From an uncultured Clostridia bacterium (GTDB taxonomy: Bacteria > Bacillota > Clostridia > TANB77 > CAG-508): DNA of 64,000 nucleotides. Shown here in pieces: positions 10,701 through 19,675 of the stretch (positions within the stretch are counted from its first letter, which is position 1; each line of letters starts with the position of its first letter). The notes under the pieces were generated by a model. That model saw nothing but the letters and a program-made list of their open reading frames with translations, was not told the DNA's origin and did not search any database. Made by a program: the position numbers and the translations under genes. The DNA lies in the NCBI GenBank assembly GCA_948485625.1, contig CAOMRW010000002.1, forward strand, positions 1 through 64,000, written 5' to 3'.

Positions 10701-12590
10701 TACTGCACCTTCTATAGCTTCTTCTTTATATTTAGTTTGTTCTCCATCTAAAACCATTTCAATAGTTCTACCATTTAAAACCGCTGATTTTATTACTAAC
10801 TCATCCTCATAAAGTAATTTGATATAATTAACTTTTATATCTTGTATTTTCTCAGGCAATTCTAATCTTATAACTGGATTTTTAAATAATTGATTATTCT
10901 CTTCTCTAGAATTCAAAACAACTCTAAATTCAACATTATCATTAGATGTCATTGCTGATAATTCTGTTCTATTAATTTGTAAATCTACTGATGTCTCTGT
11001 TTCTTTTAATTCAATGTTTGATTCAATAGTTCCTAATGAAACTTCATTATTATCCTTAACATATGAAACAGCAGATTTCAAATTTATAGAATTTGAATCT
11101 TTAACTATATTTCTATCATTATCAATTATTGTCTTTGTATTCTGTATTTCTAATTTCCCTATTCTTTCAGACTCTACAAATCTAAATACAACAGTTTTTA
11201 TATTTTCTGGATATGTAACAACTACAAATCCACTTTCATCTGATGCAGTATCTTTATTTATTGTTGTTATAATATTTCCTGTTACAGCATCTAAAATATT
11301 TAATAATCCTTTTTCACCTAATAAATTATCTATATCAGATTTTTTAATTCTAGTAGTTCTATAATTTGCATTTAATGTACTTTCACCTATAGTTTGAATC
11401 TCTTCTCTAAGATTAATCTCATCTGCAACATTATTCAAATTAACATTTACTATATTTTTATAAGTAATATCTCTTGAAATACCTGAATATAAGTTTCCTT
11501 TATAAATACTTGCTTCATTCTGATATGTATCTATAGTAACAATAGAGTCCTTTTCATTTTTATCTAATGTAATTTCATTAGAAGCTTTCATAACTGTATT
11601 ACCCAAATCATAAAGCTCAATATTTGAACTTATGCTACTCTTTTCATCATTTATTTCTACATCTTTGTCTAGAACATATGTAATTATAAATTTATCTTCT
11701 CCATTTTTTCTCCAAGAAACTTTATTATTTTCATTAACATTTTCTATATTAATAGAAATTACACCTGATTCATTATTATAATTCCAATCATTTTTTGATA
11801 GCATTTTACCATTTGTCATCAAAACATCATTTGAATTAACTAATACACTTTCAGGATATTTATCTAAAATTTTAGGAGCTTGAATATTAACTATAGTTTT
11901 TTCTATTGGAAACAAATTATCTTTCAATCCAGCTCTAACTTGTAATTGTATAACTCTTTTATCTTCACCATTAAAATTAAGAATTTTATTAGTTATAATT
12001 TCTTGTGATAATATTATGCCATCATCAACATTATCATATGGACTAACTAATCTCAAAGATATATTTCTATTAGAATTTATAGCAATATCTTTTTGTAAAC
12101 TGTCTCTATAAATACCCTCTATAGAAACATCACTTTCCATATTAATAAAATTCAAATCAAATTGCTCCTCTTTTAATAAGTCAATTCCTACTTCTATTTC
12201 TTTAGTTTCTCCAGCATTTATTTGATTTAAAACTATAACATTATTCTCTATTCTACTTATTGACTCACTTAATACTTCTGGTTTAATTCTAAAATTAGCA
12301 TTATTTAAAACTATATTTCCATTAAAATATCCCTCTTGTTTTACAGATATTTGAAAATATACTTTTAGATTACCATTATTTGTATAAGTATCTAACTCTG
12401 TAATCTTATTTTCTCTTTCATCCTTAAAATAAGCCATAAATTCTATATTTTTATGGTTTGTGTTCTTATTTACATTCATTGCATCAGCTGCATAAGATAC
12501 CACATCAACACATAACAATAAAAAATTTGCCATTGTCAATGTCACAATTAATAGCATTGATGTTATAACTTGTAAAATTCTTTGTTTCAT
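7701..12590 (-). CDS. Giant surface protein with DUF11-like repeats and SdrD_B domain
   Basis: A 1629-residue secreted protein. A signal peptide occupies about residues 1-35. A long beta-rich region includes DUF11-like stretches such as VLRYAVVVANVGSEDISNVK. A low-complexity Asn/Gly/Glu linker leads to an SdrD_B module (ISGVAWIDENDDGKRDSNEK, about residue 1290), then a segment starting YDLQLDKYISKV, and a C-terminal membrane helix ending in IIKKLIIDKRLM. The Cys- and Trp-poor, Asn-rich composition is typical of bacterial surface stalks. A TG-containing motif (SIRTGQ) precedes the helix but is not a canonical sortase site. AGGAGG precedes the ATG. It is the first gene of a two-gene unit with 3587-7684, and its C-terminal third is clearly related to the first part of the ORF at 57912-64000. 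Confidence 0.78.
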   Translation of the reverse strand: MKQRILQVITSMLLIVTLTMANFLLLCVDVVSYAADAMNVNKNTNHKNIEFMAYFKDERENKITELDTYTNNGNLKVYFQISVKQEGYFNGNIVLNNANFRIKPEVLSESISRIENNVIVLNQINAGETKEIEVGIDLLKEEQFDLNFINMESDVSIEGIYRDSLQKDIAINSNRNISLRLVSPYDNVDDGIILSQEIITNKILNFNGEDKRVIQLQVRAGLKDNLFPIEKTIVNIQAPKILDKYPESVLVNSNDVLMTNGKMLSKNDWNYNNESGVISINIENVNENNKVSWRKNGEDKFIITYVLDKDVEINDEKSSISSNIELYDLGNTVMKASNEITLDKNEKDSIVTIDTYQNEASIYKGNLYSGISRDITYKNIVNVNLNNVADEINLREEIQTIGESTLNANYRTTRIKKSDIDNLLGEKGLLNILDAVTGNIITTINKDTASDESGFVVVTYPENIKTVVFRFVESERIGKLEIQNTKTIIDNDRNIVKDSNSINLKSAVSYVKDNNEVSLGTIESNIELKETETSVDLQINRTELSAMTSNDNVEFRVVLNSREENNQLFKNPVIRLELPEKIQDIKVNYIKLLYEDELVIKSAVLNGRTIEMVLDGEQTKYKEEAIEGAVIIINANLMTSKKIPTSVEQIKLTYVNNNVTGNSNEGTVSKDINIVSYAGVVTTNQISEYGIDVVNNEGTLAGELALATDTKSVTIRKEIINNKENKISDVKILGAFPTKEAMDVNNMDIEVGNLQISDIDASRVKVYYSNNEMATEDLSNKDNNWTDSIEDNKLVKKYLVVIDELDLLETINISYDITIPSNLEYNETAEEGYTVYYKNVTIDEQVNTKAIRLGTPKGTVLETTLKTLVARKETNEVRENEVLRYAVVVANVGSEDISNVKVKANVPDGTTYVNTDFLNNEVALDDLEFEDVNKKQVEFNIDNLPKGQKVTRYYEVKVNKGMSGKDIANTVTTQYGEVTKNSNETKTTVKDGLLELQLISIDAISNIVKSGFEYRYVLNVKNNSDRVLKNVKATIDTNDFIDIFEIYYDYNDRIITEKNSNNITIAEIQPGETIELVIYTTVEIFDDVSSKEVYITANCEVNNEKYNSNEVNVIAQSDLQVSMNMDSENSGKYVKAGDRIKYNITIRNNGERVANAITLRNWISNEVSLVKVMKNGTQLSEEDYSLKVDDTKNQKLLVLKHNPLNVGETIEYEIEVVVNLLLGNTKSIEIIDEASLQIFSTVISKAKITHILQPEEGLNNGGDGTTGDEDNENNENNGNNGNNGDTSKPEEYKIISGVAWIDENDDGKRDSNEKTIEGMTVKLLDTSKNEFVKDKNGNILSTTTSSTGFYSFDKVVKGQYLVIFEYDNTKYGLTIFEKEGISDDLNSNVITKTIKIDGKESKVAATQIININDNNISNINIGLVTAKNYDLQLDKYISKVTVQNNKTVTNTYKDATLVKQEIDAKQVNSTIIVVEYTIKVTNKGDVAAYVKKIADYLSSDYKFNSELNKDWYQSGKDVYCTSLANEKIAPGESREVTLTVIKEMKENNTGLINNTAEIASSYNELGLTDVNSTEGNKVKGENDMGAADLIISIRTGQVVMTVSLIVATIVMVGIAGFIIKKLIIDKRLM

Positions 12591-12909
12591 AATATTACCT
12601 CCTAAAATGGTTACTTTTCTTCTTATATAGAATATAAATAATAAATAAAAATGTCAATAACATTAATTTACTGATATTTAAAGCCTTTACGGATGCTCAT
12701 AAAAAATAATTATATCAATTTTATTAAATTTATATTACATTTTCATTTCATAATTCATTTTACATAATCACCTATAATAAATTATACACTAAATACAGTC
12801 ATTTTTCAATGATTTTTTACATCTTTATAGAAATTTCTTCACATTATTTTATAAAAATCCGTAAACCAATCAAAAAGCTTCCTACATTTTAAAAAATCAA
12901 AAGATAAAA
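12591..12909. other. AT-rich upstream region of the surface-protein operon
   Basis: About 320 bases with no ORF of note. It must hold the promoter of the two-gene surface operon that begins at 12590. I see no clear operator or riboswitch. Confidence 0.4.
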
Positions 12910-12946
12910 ACAACTATTTTCGACAAAAAATGTCAAAAATAGTTGT
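12910..12946 (-). terminator. Terminator of the prepilin-FGE gene
   Basis: Sixteen-base arms (12910-12925 and 12931-12946) pair with one G-T position around five A; on the minus strand the stem is followed by TTTTATCTTTT. It lies about 100 bases after the stop at 13044. Confidence 0.7.
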
Positions 12947-13043
12947 CTTACCATATAATATTTTAATTAATCAAATACTCAATAAAAAATTTTTATATTT
13001 TTAAATTACAAACTTAATTTGAAATCTCAAAGCAATTCATCTA

Positions 13044-14354
13044 CTAGTAAAGTGTGGCACGTGGACTAATGCTAATGTAGCTGTGAGAAGTAGTGGTGAT
13101 GCCACGACAAGAAGCTGAATAGTCGGAACCATTAAGGTAGTAAACACCTCCCCTGTAAGCACAAGGATTAATGCTATCAAACATCCATCGCTCTAGTGTC
13201 CATTCAAATTCATTACCAGCCAAATCATAAATATTCATCTTATTAGTCTGCTCTGATGATCCTGTTGTTAATAATTGATAATAACTTGTATTACTTGAGG
13301 TTTGACTTGATGTTACATAGTTTTCTGTATCTTCATTAAATGGTTTCCATATACTTGTTGGACTCTCTGGGTATACATTATACTTCCCTCTACTTAGTGT
13401 TAAACTACTATCAGTATAATTCCCCCATTCTTTACAATCTCCTTTTGTTATTGCACTTCCTGCCTTTTCATCTATAAATTTACATGTTAAGTCCCATTGT
13501 ATTCCAAATAATAAACTTGTTGTTTTATTTGTATCTGGTTTCATTCTATCTGCTAGTGTTTGAGCTTGACTACATGTTACATAATTATATGGTATTTGGT
13601 CTATTCGACTTACTGCCTCTCCTGTTATTCCACTTGACGCTGTTCTTGTTTTATTACTAGCTGTTGCAGTAGCATCACCTATTTCATATCTACTTATCCA
13701 AAATCCTCCATTTGAAAATACACTACTTAACATTTTTTCATAATTTTCTTTATATTCATAATATGTTAATCCACATCCATTATTCAATTTCTTTTGCTCT
13801 TCTGTTAAATTTGTAGTTCTTTCATTTACTAATATCTCTCCATCTAAGGCATGCCATTCATCTGCGAAACTACTAGTTCTATAATTTGTTGGAGTTGTTA
13901 CATAATTTATTAAATCTGCTTTTATTGTATCATATTGCTTTGATTCTGTTGCAGTAAATATAGTCTTAGGCACTTCCACCCATGTCCATTCATTATCTTT
14001 ACTATCTTTTATTACTATTCCTTTATTTGCATCTCCCTCTACAACTTCTTTTGTTCCATCTGGCATTGCACTTACTGGGTCTGTTATAGATGTATCTACA
14101 TTTTTTATTTCTTCTCCTAAATTACTTCCTCCACTTAAATTATTTCCTAAAAATCCATTTATTGTATCTTCATATTCTTTTAATGTAGTATTTTCTCCTT
14201 CTTGAGCTTCTACTGATTTATTTTTTGCCTCTCCTGCTTTCTCAAATAATCCACTTCCTGTTAGACTTGCTATTGATATTCCTGCCAATATTAAAAGAAT
14301 TATTATTGTTATTACTAGAGCAATTAGTGTTATTCCTTTGTTTTGTTCTTTCAT
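13044..14354 (-). CDS. Prepilin-like protein with FGE/C-type-lectin-like C-terminus
   Basis: A 436-residue protein. Residues 5-35 form a type IV prepilin-like signal (NKGITLIALVITIII...) with LTGSGLFEKAGEAK after it; the usual Glu at position +5 of pilins is Ala here. The C-terminal 300 residues look like a formylglycine-generating-enzyme (sulfatase-modifying factor) fold: GFWISRYEIGDA, NIYDLAGNEFEWTLERW, RGGVYY and a final PRATLY where the family usually ends in a GFR-type motif. FGE folds of this kind often serve as binding domains rather than enzymes; the catalytic Cys pair of true FGEs is not evident. The start has AAAGGAGG upstream. The last 38 codons are unusual in composition (separate entry). 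It is transcribed alone with its own terminator. Role inferred: a surface or pseudopilus-borne binding protein. Confidence 0.75.
   Translation of the reverse strand: MKEQNKGITLIALVITIIILLILAGISIASLTGSGLFEKAGEAKNKSVEAQEGENTTLKEYEDTINGFLGNNLSGGSNLGEEIKNVDTSITDPVSAMPDGTKEVVEGDANKGIVIKDSKDNEWTWVEVPKTIFTATESKQYDTIKADLINYVTTPTNYRTSSFADEWHALDGEILVNERTTNLTEEQKKLNNGCGLTYYEYKENYEKMLSSVFSNGGFWISRYEIGDATATASNKTRTASSGITGEAVSRIDQIPYNYVTCSQAQTLADRMKPDTNKTTSLLFGIQWDLTCKFIDEKAGSAITKGDCKEWGNYTDSSLTLSRGKYNVYPESPTSIWKPFNEDTENYVTSSQTSSNTSYYQLLTTGSSEQTNKMNIYDLAGNEFEWTLERWMFDSINPCAYRGGVYYLNGSDYSASCRGITTTSHSYISISPRATLY
13047..13160 (-). other. Candidate variable region at the 3' end of the prepilin-FGE gene
   Basis: The final 38 codons are about 46 percent G+C by my count, well above surrounding DNA, and most codons end in C or T (TAC, TCC, GAC, GGC, ATC, ACC, CAC, AGC). 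They encode RGG followed by Tyr, Ser, Asn, Asp, Thr and His rich sequence. This is what the variable repeat of a diversity-generating retroelement looks like, where NNY codons replace AAY. No reverse transcriptase or template repeat is visible in this window, so the assignment is inference. Confidence 0.4.
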
Positions 14355-14657
14355 ATTTTTATTATTTCCTCCTTTGTTTTTATATCCTCTTCTTTATTTA
14401 ACATTATATTTTTTATTTATTTTTTACACAATAAAATAACAAATTTTAATTGTAAATAATTTTACATAAATTCTACTATCAAAACAATTCATCTCATATC
14501 CACAATACATAGAGTAGTAAAATTATAAATATATAATTTTTACAACTTATATATATCACCAACCACTGTAACAAAATTCCCACAAAAACATATAATAAAA
14601 TAATATATTCTACATATATCAAAACAAAAATAATATATTATACTAGAGGTGATAAAA
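14355..14657. other. Divergent AT-rich intergenic region
   Basis: Separates the leftward prepilin gene from the rightward gene at 14658. It contains one copy of the E4 repeat (14508-14536). No ORF or clear hairpin otherwise. Confidence 0.4.
14508..14536 (+). repeat. Dispersed repeat E4, copy 1 (diverged)
   Basis: ACATAGAGTAGTAAAATTAT followed by AAATATATA. It matches the extended copies at 29335 and 31346 except for a few bases. Confidence 0.5.
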
Positions 14658-15107
14658 ATGAACAATATAAATATTGACGAAAACACAATGAACAACATCA
14701 AAAACATGGTTGATAATGGAAACATATCAGAAGCACTCTCAAACATATCTCCAGAAATGATACAAAACTTTACACAAATGCTATCAAATCAGCAAAATCA
14801 ACCAAACCAAGCAAACAACAATTCTCAAGGAGAAACAACAACAAATAACTTCAATCAATCAAACGCAAACTCCACACCAAGCAACAATAACTTTGACTTT
14901 AGTAACATAGACATGAACACAATCATGAAAATGTCTTCTGTCCTAGGAAAAATGAACACAACAAAAGACGACCCAAGAGCCAATCTACTAAACTCTCTAA
15001 AACCATATTTAAGAGATGGCAAAAAAGGAAAATTAGACAACTACATGAACTTATTAAACGTTGCAAAAATAGCAGACATAATGAAAGATAATAATAAAGG
15101 AGAATAA
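14658..15107 (+). CDS. Small Asn/Gln-rich protein of unknown function
   Basis: A 149-residue soluble protein without signal peptide. The middle (about residues 40-75) is very rich in Asn and Gln. The C-terminal 45 residues, DDPRANLLNSLKPYLRDGKK followed by LDNYMNLLNVAKIADIM, are charged, helical and look like the conserved part. I do not recognise a named family. The ATG at 14658 is preferred over an in-frame GTG at 14649 because AGAGGTG (14645-14651) is spaced correctly for it. It is followed after five bases by another small gene on the same strand, so the two are probably co-transcribed, converging on minC. Confidence 0.65.
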   Translation: MNNINIDENTMNNIKNMVDNGNISEALSNISPEMIQNFTQMLSNQQNQPNQANNNSQGETTTNNFNQSNANSTPSNNNFDFSNIDMNTIMKMSSVLGKMNTTKDDPRANLLNSLKPYLRDGKKGKLDNYMNLLNVAKIADIMKDNNKGE

Positions 15108-15112
15108 AAACA

Positions 15113-15436
15113 ATGTTTAGATTTCCATTCTATGGTTATCCATACAATAACCCATACCATAGATACTACAATAACTATCCCAACAATATACAATATAATC
15201 AAAATACAAAAACTCAAGAAGTTGAAAAAAAAGATAGTATTACTAATTCACATGAAATTAGTAATACTATCAATTCAAGGTCTTCTGAAAAAGCAGAAGA
15301 AGCTCTATTTGAGATATTAGGAATCAAATTATATCTAGATGATATAATAATTCTTGGTGTACTTTTTTTCCTATATGAACAAAAAGTAAAAGACGAAATG
15401 TTATATATTATATTATTCTTATTATTATTTGCATAA
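15113..15436 (+). CDS. Small membrane-associated protein of unknown function
   Basis: A 107-residue protein. The N-terminus is rich in Tyr, Asn and Pro (FPFYGYPYNNPYHRYYNNYP), the middle is polar, and the end (ILGIKLYLDDIIILGVLFFLYEQ, then YIILFLLLFA) forms two hydrophobic segments. The Tyr/Asn/Pro-rich start recalls spore coat or envelope proteins, but I would not assign a role. It starts five bases after the preceding gene stops. It ends two bases from the end of minC on the other strand. Confidence 0.6.
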   Translation: MFRFPFYGYPYNNPYHRYYNNYPNNIQYNQNTKTQEVEKKDSITNSHEISNTINSRSSEKAEEALFEILGIKLYLDDIIILGVLFFLYEQKVKDEMLYIILFLLLFA

Positions 15437-15438
15437 TA

Positions 15439-16050
15439 CTATTCAATTACAATATCCTCACCATCTATATAAACATATGCCTGTTTATGCATAGGTTCTT
15501 CATCCCTATTAATTTCCTTAACAACATTAGAAATTCTTATTTGAACAGTATCTAAATAACCAGCAGCGATTATAGCATTTTTATTTCCTTTTGCACCAGC
15601 ATGAGCAAGCCCTCTTAAATTTCCTAAAACTACAATATTGTCTGATGCAATTACTTCTGCACCTGAATTAACATCTCCCAAAATAACAATACTACCTTCA
15701 GCTTCTATTCTTTGTCCAGACCTTAAAGAACCTCTATGAAATTTAGTTTCAGAAATGGCAATTTCTTGTTTAAATGTTCTTGTTATACTTGCCAACCCTA
15801 AACTCTTAGGCATATCAAATTCAACATCAACATCAATATTCTCTTTTATTAGCTGTTGAATCTCATCAATTTCCTTATTCTTTAGCACTTTTCCAACAAT
15901 CTTTATTGGAGTTTTTTCATCTTTATATAACTTCTTTAACTCTGGTAACTTTTTAGTAAGCTCCGTTATAATTTTAATTTGTTCTGCATCTTCAAAAATT
16001 TTAATCATAATATAATCTTTCTTTAAATTAATTGCAATACAACTTTTCAT
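15439..16050 (-). CDS. minC: Septum site-determining protein MinC
   Basis: Inhibitor of FtsZ polymerisation that keeps division away from unwanted sites. The C-terminal half has the beta-helix signature RSGQRIEAEGSIVILGDVNS followed by GAEVIASDNIVVLGNLRGLAHAGAKGN. About 203 residues, near the usual 210-230. Start choice is uncertain: ATG at 16050 fits the family N-terminus best (MKSCIAINLKK), ATG at 16062 and TTG at 16071 are also in frame, and the GAGAGGA at 16063-16069 is close to all three. It is the last gene of the mre cluster. MinD, normally its immediate partner, is not downstream here. Confidence 0.93.
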   Translation of the reverse strand: MKSCIAINLKKDYIMIKIFEDAEQIKIITELTKKLPELKKLYKDEKTPIKIVGKVLKNKEIDEIQQLIKENIDVDVEFDMPKSLGLASITRTFKQEIAISETKFHRGSLRSGQRIEAEGSIVILGDVNSGAEVIASDNIVVLGNLRGLAHAGAKGNKNAIIAAGYLDTVQIRISNVVKEINRDEEPMHKQAYVYIDGEDIVIE

Positions 16051-16075
16051 TTCTACATCCATTCCTCTCAAATAT

Positions 16076-18193
16076 TTATCTCATACTTTCGTTATATGAA
16101 ATTGCTCTCATATCTTCAGTTATATTTTGAGTATTCATACCAAAATATTCTGCCATTATATTTCTTACCGCTTCTGCAGTATAATTTCCATGTCCACCAT
16201 TTTCAACCATAACAACAACTGCAATCTCTGGCTCTTCATATGGTGCAAAAGCAGCAAACCATGCATTTACCAAATCATTATTATTCTCATCTTTTCCAGC
16301 CTCTGCTGAACCAGTTTTACCACCTACTGAAATATCAAAATTTGCAAATCTCGTAGCAGCAGTACCAGACTCACCACTTGTAACAGACTTCATTCCTTCT
16401 TTCACAGCATTCACATAACTAGGATTTAAAGTTATATCTTCACTTTGTCCATCATCTTTAACTCCTAATTTTTCATTCACAAACTTATTAATCTCACTCC
16501 TTGATACCTCTGTTCCATCAGGATTTTGAATTGATTTTATTATACTCACATCCACATCATTGCCACCATTAGCAATCATACTTATATACTTAGTCATTTG
16601 TAAAGGTGTAAACTTATTATATCCTTGGCCTATAGCTGCATTTATTGTATCACCAGGATTCCATGTTCTATTTATAGATGCAACATAATCTTTACTAGCC
16701 AAAGTCCCCATTGCCTCTCCAGGAAGCTCTATTTGAGTTTTAACTCCTAATCCAAAATATTTAGCATATTTATCTAATACATCTATTCCCATTCTATCAG
16801 CAGTTTCATAGAAAAAGAAATTACAAGATTTCTCAATAGCACCAATTACATTAAGATATCCATGTCCTCTATGATAATCTGTATAATACCAACATTTCCA
16901 TGCTGCTCCATATTTTTCATAAACACCAGTATCATTCATTCTCTCTGTCAAAGTAATATTACCTGACTCTAACCCAGCAATTGCTGTAATCATCTTAAAT
17001 ATAGAACCTGGTTCATAAGCACTTTGAATCGTTTTATTTAATAATGGATACGCCTTATTTTCTGAATAATTTTTCCACTCTTCATTACTAATTCCATCTG
17101 CAAACGATTGAGGATTATAATCTGGATAACTAGCCATAGCCAAAACTTCTCCAGTTTTTACATTCATTACAACACAAGAACCACCTTTTGCATCATAAGA
17201 CTTTCCAAATCCACCATTTCTTATCTTCTCAACATTAGATTTCAAGGCCTCTTCTGTTATCTTCTGAAGCTTAGAATCTATTGTAAGTATAACATTAGAC
17301 CCAGCAACAGCCTCTTTATCTATAACCTCTGCTGTTATAGTACCATCAACAGCCATATCTATTTGTTTTGTACCTTTTTTACCTCTTAAATAATCTTCAA
17401 AAATATATTCAATACCAGTTTTCCCTATAATATCATTCTGGCTATATTTATCTTTTCTAGTCTGATATTCTGAATCACTTATTTTAGCCGCATAACCTAA
17501 AACATGAGAAGCCAAAGTACCTTCTTTATATTGTCTTACTGGTTGCACAACAATATTTATCCCTGGAAACTCATCTCCATTTTCGCTAAATTCTGCCACA
17601 GCTTCTCTTGGTATATCTTTTGCAATTGTTAAAGACTTTGTACTACTATATCCCTCTTTTACAATAGCATATCTAATCGCAATAATTTTTCTTATTTCAG
17701 ATATATCTTCATTTTCTATTTTATATTTATCTTTAAATTTATAAAATGCTTGCTCAGCAGTAAAGCTATCATCAATATCATTATTTTTTTTCCAATTTTT
17801 TAATGAATCATCACTTATTGTAAATTCAAATGGCTCTATTTTAATCGGAAAAGAATCTATATATTTTATATTATACTTCTCCAACACATTAATAATTCTA
17901 AGTATAGTATCATTCAATGTATTCACATCTATTTTACTTTTATATAACTCTAAATTAAACTTTTGATTAGAAGTAACAAGTACATTTCCTGACCTATCCA
18001 ATATTTCTCCCCTTGCTGCTTCCAATGTACTCTCTCTAGTTAATCTTGTATTTGACTGTTCTCTATATTCAGAACCATGTACAATCTGAAGGTTAAACAA
18101 TTGAATAATTAAAACTACTCCAATAATATATGTAAAAATAGTTGCTATATTATATCTAAAATTAATACTTCTTTTATTAATCCCTTTTGACAA
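16076..18193 (-). CDS. mrdA: Penicillin-binding protein 2-type transpeptidase
   Basis: Class B PBP that cross-links peptidoglycan during elongation, working with the MreBCD complex. One N-terminal membrane helix (about residues 15-35), a PBP dimerisation domain, then the transpeptidase domain with the active-site SIFK near residue 399, SCN near 456 and KTGSAE near 626. Length 705. It starts with TTG after GGAAGGTG. It follows mreD by 15 bases and precedes minC, so it is clearly part of the shape operon. By position and domain order it is the rod-shape PBP2/MrdA rather than the sporulation homologue SpoVD, although the two are hard to separate by eye. Confidence 0.9.
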   Translation of the reverse strand: MSKGINKRSINFRYNIATIFTYIIGVVLIIQLFNLQIVHGSEYREQSNTRLTRESTLEAARGEILDRSGNVLVTSNQKFNLELYKSKIDVNTLNDTILRIINVLEKYNIKYIDSFPIKIEPFEFTISDDSLKNWKKNNDIDDSFTAEQAFYKFKDKYKIENEDISEIRKIIAIRYAIVKEGYSSTKSLTIAKDIPREAVAEFSENGDEFPGINIVVQPVRQYKEGTLASHVLGYAAKISDSEYQTRKDKYSQNDIIGKTGIEYIFEDYLRGKKGTKQIDMAVDGTITAEVIDKEAVAGSNVILTIDSKLQKITEEALKSNVEKIRNGGFGKSYDAKGGSCVVMNVKTGEVLAMASYPDYNPQSFADGISNEEWKNYSENKAYPLLNKTIQSAYEPGSIFKMITAIAGLESGNITLTERMNDTGVYEKYGAAWKCWYYTDYHRGHGYLNVIGAIEKSCNFFFYETADRMGIDVLDKYAKYFGLGVKTQIELPGEAMGTLASKDYVASINRTWNPGDTINAAIGQGYNKFTPLQMTKYISMIANGGNDVDVSIIKSIQNPDGTEVSRSEINKFVNEKLGVKDDGQSEDITLNPSYVNAVKEGMKSVTSGESGTAATRFANFDISVGGKTGSAEAGKDENNNDLVNAWFAAFAPYEEPEIAVVVMVENGGHGNYTAEAVRNIMAEYFGMNTQNITEDMRAISYNESMR

Positions 18194-18208
18194 TTTTTCA
18201 CCTTCCTC

Positions 18209-18742
18209 TTAAAAATATCTAGTTAAAATCTTATTTCCTTTGTACTCATTTTCTATATAATATCCAAATTTTTGTATTAAAGGATATATTATTATAGTTA
18301 TTAAAATATTATAAATAACTTCTAATATAAGAATCTTCACAAATTCTAATATCTCTATATTTATAGAATTTAAAATATAATTCATAAAATATGAAACAAT
18401 CTCAAAAACCATAGTGGTTCCAAATACCATAAACATTATAGTTATTCTACTATCTTTAGAAAAATTCTTATCAAAGATGATTGATAATATACCAATTAAT
18501 GCTAGTCCAATTAAATTAGTACCTATCTTATCTCTAAATAATAAATCTATAATAATACCAAATACAGAACCATATATAATCCCCATACTTTTACTTCCGA
18601 ATAACCCTATAAACAATGTATAAATCACAAAAAGATTAGGCTTTACTCCAGCAATTGTAAACCAATTAAATAAATTAGCTTGTAAAAAATAAATCAAAAA
18701 ACCAATTAATATTAAAGCTAAATTTATAAAAGCTTTTCTCAA
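18209..18742 (-). CDS. mreD: Rod shape-determining protein MreD
   Basis: Integral membrane protein of the elongasome, with five or six hydrophobic helices over about 177 residues (for example ALILIGFLIYFLQANLF, then ILVIYTLFIGLF-like stretches). It links MreB and MreC with lipid II synthesis. Sequence conservation in this family is low; the call rests on topology, the VKPNLFVIYTLFIGLFGSK motif and position between mreC and the PBP gene. I prefer the TTG start at 18742, spaced properly from AAGAGGTG; a GTG at 18751 is in frame but overlaps that site. Confidence 0.88.
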   Translation of the reverse strand: MRKAFINLALILIGFLIYFLQANLFNWFTIAGVKPNLFVIYTLFIGLFGSKSMGIIYGSVFGIIIDLLFRDKIGTNLIGLALIGILSIIFDKNFSKDSRITIMFMVFGTTMVFEIVSYFMNYILNSINIEILEFVKILILEVIYNILITIIIYPLIQKFGYYIENEYKGNKILTRYF

Positions 18743-18826
18743 TACTACCACCTCTTTTTACAAAATCTCTTACACTCTTCCAGTTTCTATTTCTATGTGT
18801 TTTTATATATAATAATAACCACACAC

Positions 18827-19642
18827 TTAATTATTCTTCACAACCAAAACTGTATTTAATTTATTAAAATCAACTGCAGTCTCAATCATAGCATATCTAT
18901 CAGTTTTATTTTGGGTAGTAATAATCTTCTTTACATTACCTACATGTATCCCTTTAGGATAAATCCCCCCTAATCCAGATGTATCAACACTATCTCCTTG
19001 TACTAAATTAGCATCTGTAGATATATACATAGCCTTTAACTCTGTATTACTCTCTAAAGTACCTTTACAAACTATACTATCTTTATTAGTATTCATCAAA
19101 CAACTTATTGAACTTGAAGTATCTATTATAGTTCTAACCTTTGCAGTATTATCAGTAACAGATATAACATGCCCTACTAAACCTTCATCCGCAATTACTG
19201 TCATATTCTCTTTTATACCATCTTTTTTTCCTACATTTATAACTATCGTCTTTGAATAATTACTTATATCTTTATTTATAACATATCCTGGTATTGTCTT
19301 ATACTCACCATACTTCTCTGTCAATCCTAAATATTCCTTTAATGTCTCATTCTCTGTTCTAATATTCTCAAGTTCTCTTAATAACTGTTCCAACTGACTA
19401 TTTCTTTCTTTTAAATCTTGATTCTCTGTTCTCAAATTACTTATATCTGTAAAAAATGTAGAATTACCACTAAGCTTATTCTTCAAATATGTTAATCCAT
19501 TTTGTACTGGCATTACTAGTTTATTAGCAACATTCTCAAAAAAAGGCGTATTTGCTTCTCTATTAGAAAATATAACTATAAAAACTAAAACTATTATCGT
19601 AATAATAATCCCTAATAAACCACTTCTCTTATTTCTATACAT
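18827..19642 (-). CDS. mreC: Rod shape-determining protein MreC
   Basis: Bitopic membrane protein that forms an extracellular scaffold for elongation PBPs. It has an N-terminal membrane helix (about residues 9-28), then a coiled coil rich in Leu and Glu (NLRTENQDLKERNSQLEQLL), then the double beta-barrel domain with GLVGHVISVTDNTAKVRTI and GIYPKGIHVGNVKKI. The length of 271 is typical. AAAGGAG precedes the ATG. It sits 33 bases after mreB. Confidence 0.95.
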   Translation of the reverse strand: MYRNKRSGLLGIIITIIVLVFIVIFSNREANTPFFENVANKLVMPVQNGLTYLKNKLSGNSTFFTDISNLRTENQDLKERNSQLEQLLRELENIRTENETLKEYLGLTEKYGEYKTIPGYVINKDISNYSKTIVINVGKKDGIKENMTVIADEGLVGHVISVTDNTAKVRTIIDTSSSISCLMNTNKDSIVCKGTLESNTELKAMYISTDANLVQGDSVDTSGLGGIYPKGIHVGNVKKIITTQNKTDRYAMIETAVDFNKLNTVLVVKNN

Positions 19643-19675
19643 ACTTATGTCTCCTTTCTACATTTTCTAAGTAAT

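Noticed and set aside
12591..12900. Riboswitch upstream of the surface-protein operon
   Set aside because: No conserved aptamer motif or strong multi-stem pattern could be seen.
13044..14354. Active formylglycine-generating enzyme
   Set aside because: The N-terminus is prepilin-like, no sulfatase gene is near, and the catalytic Cys pair is not evident, so a binding role is more likely.
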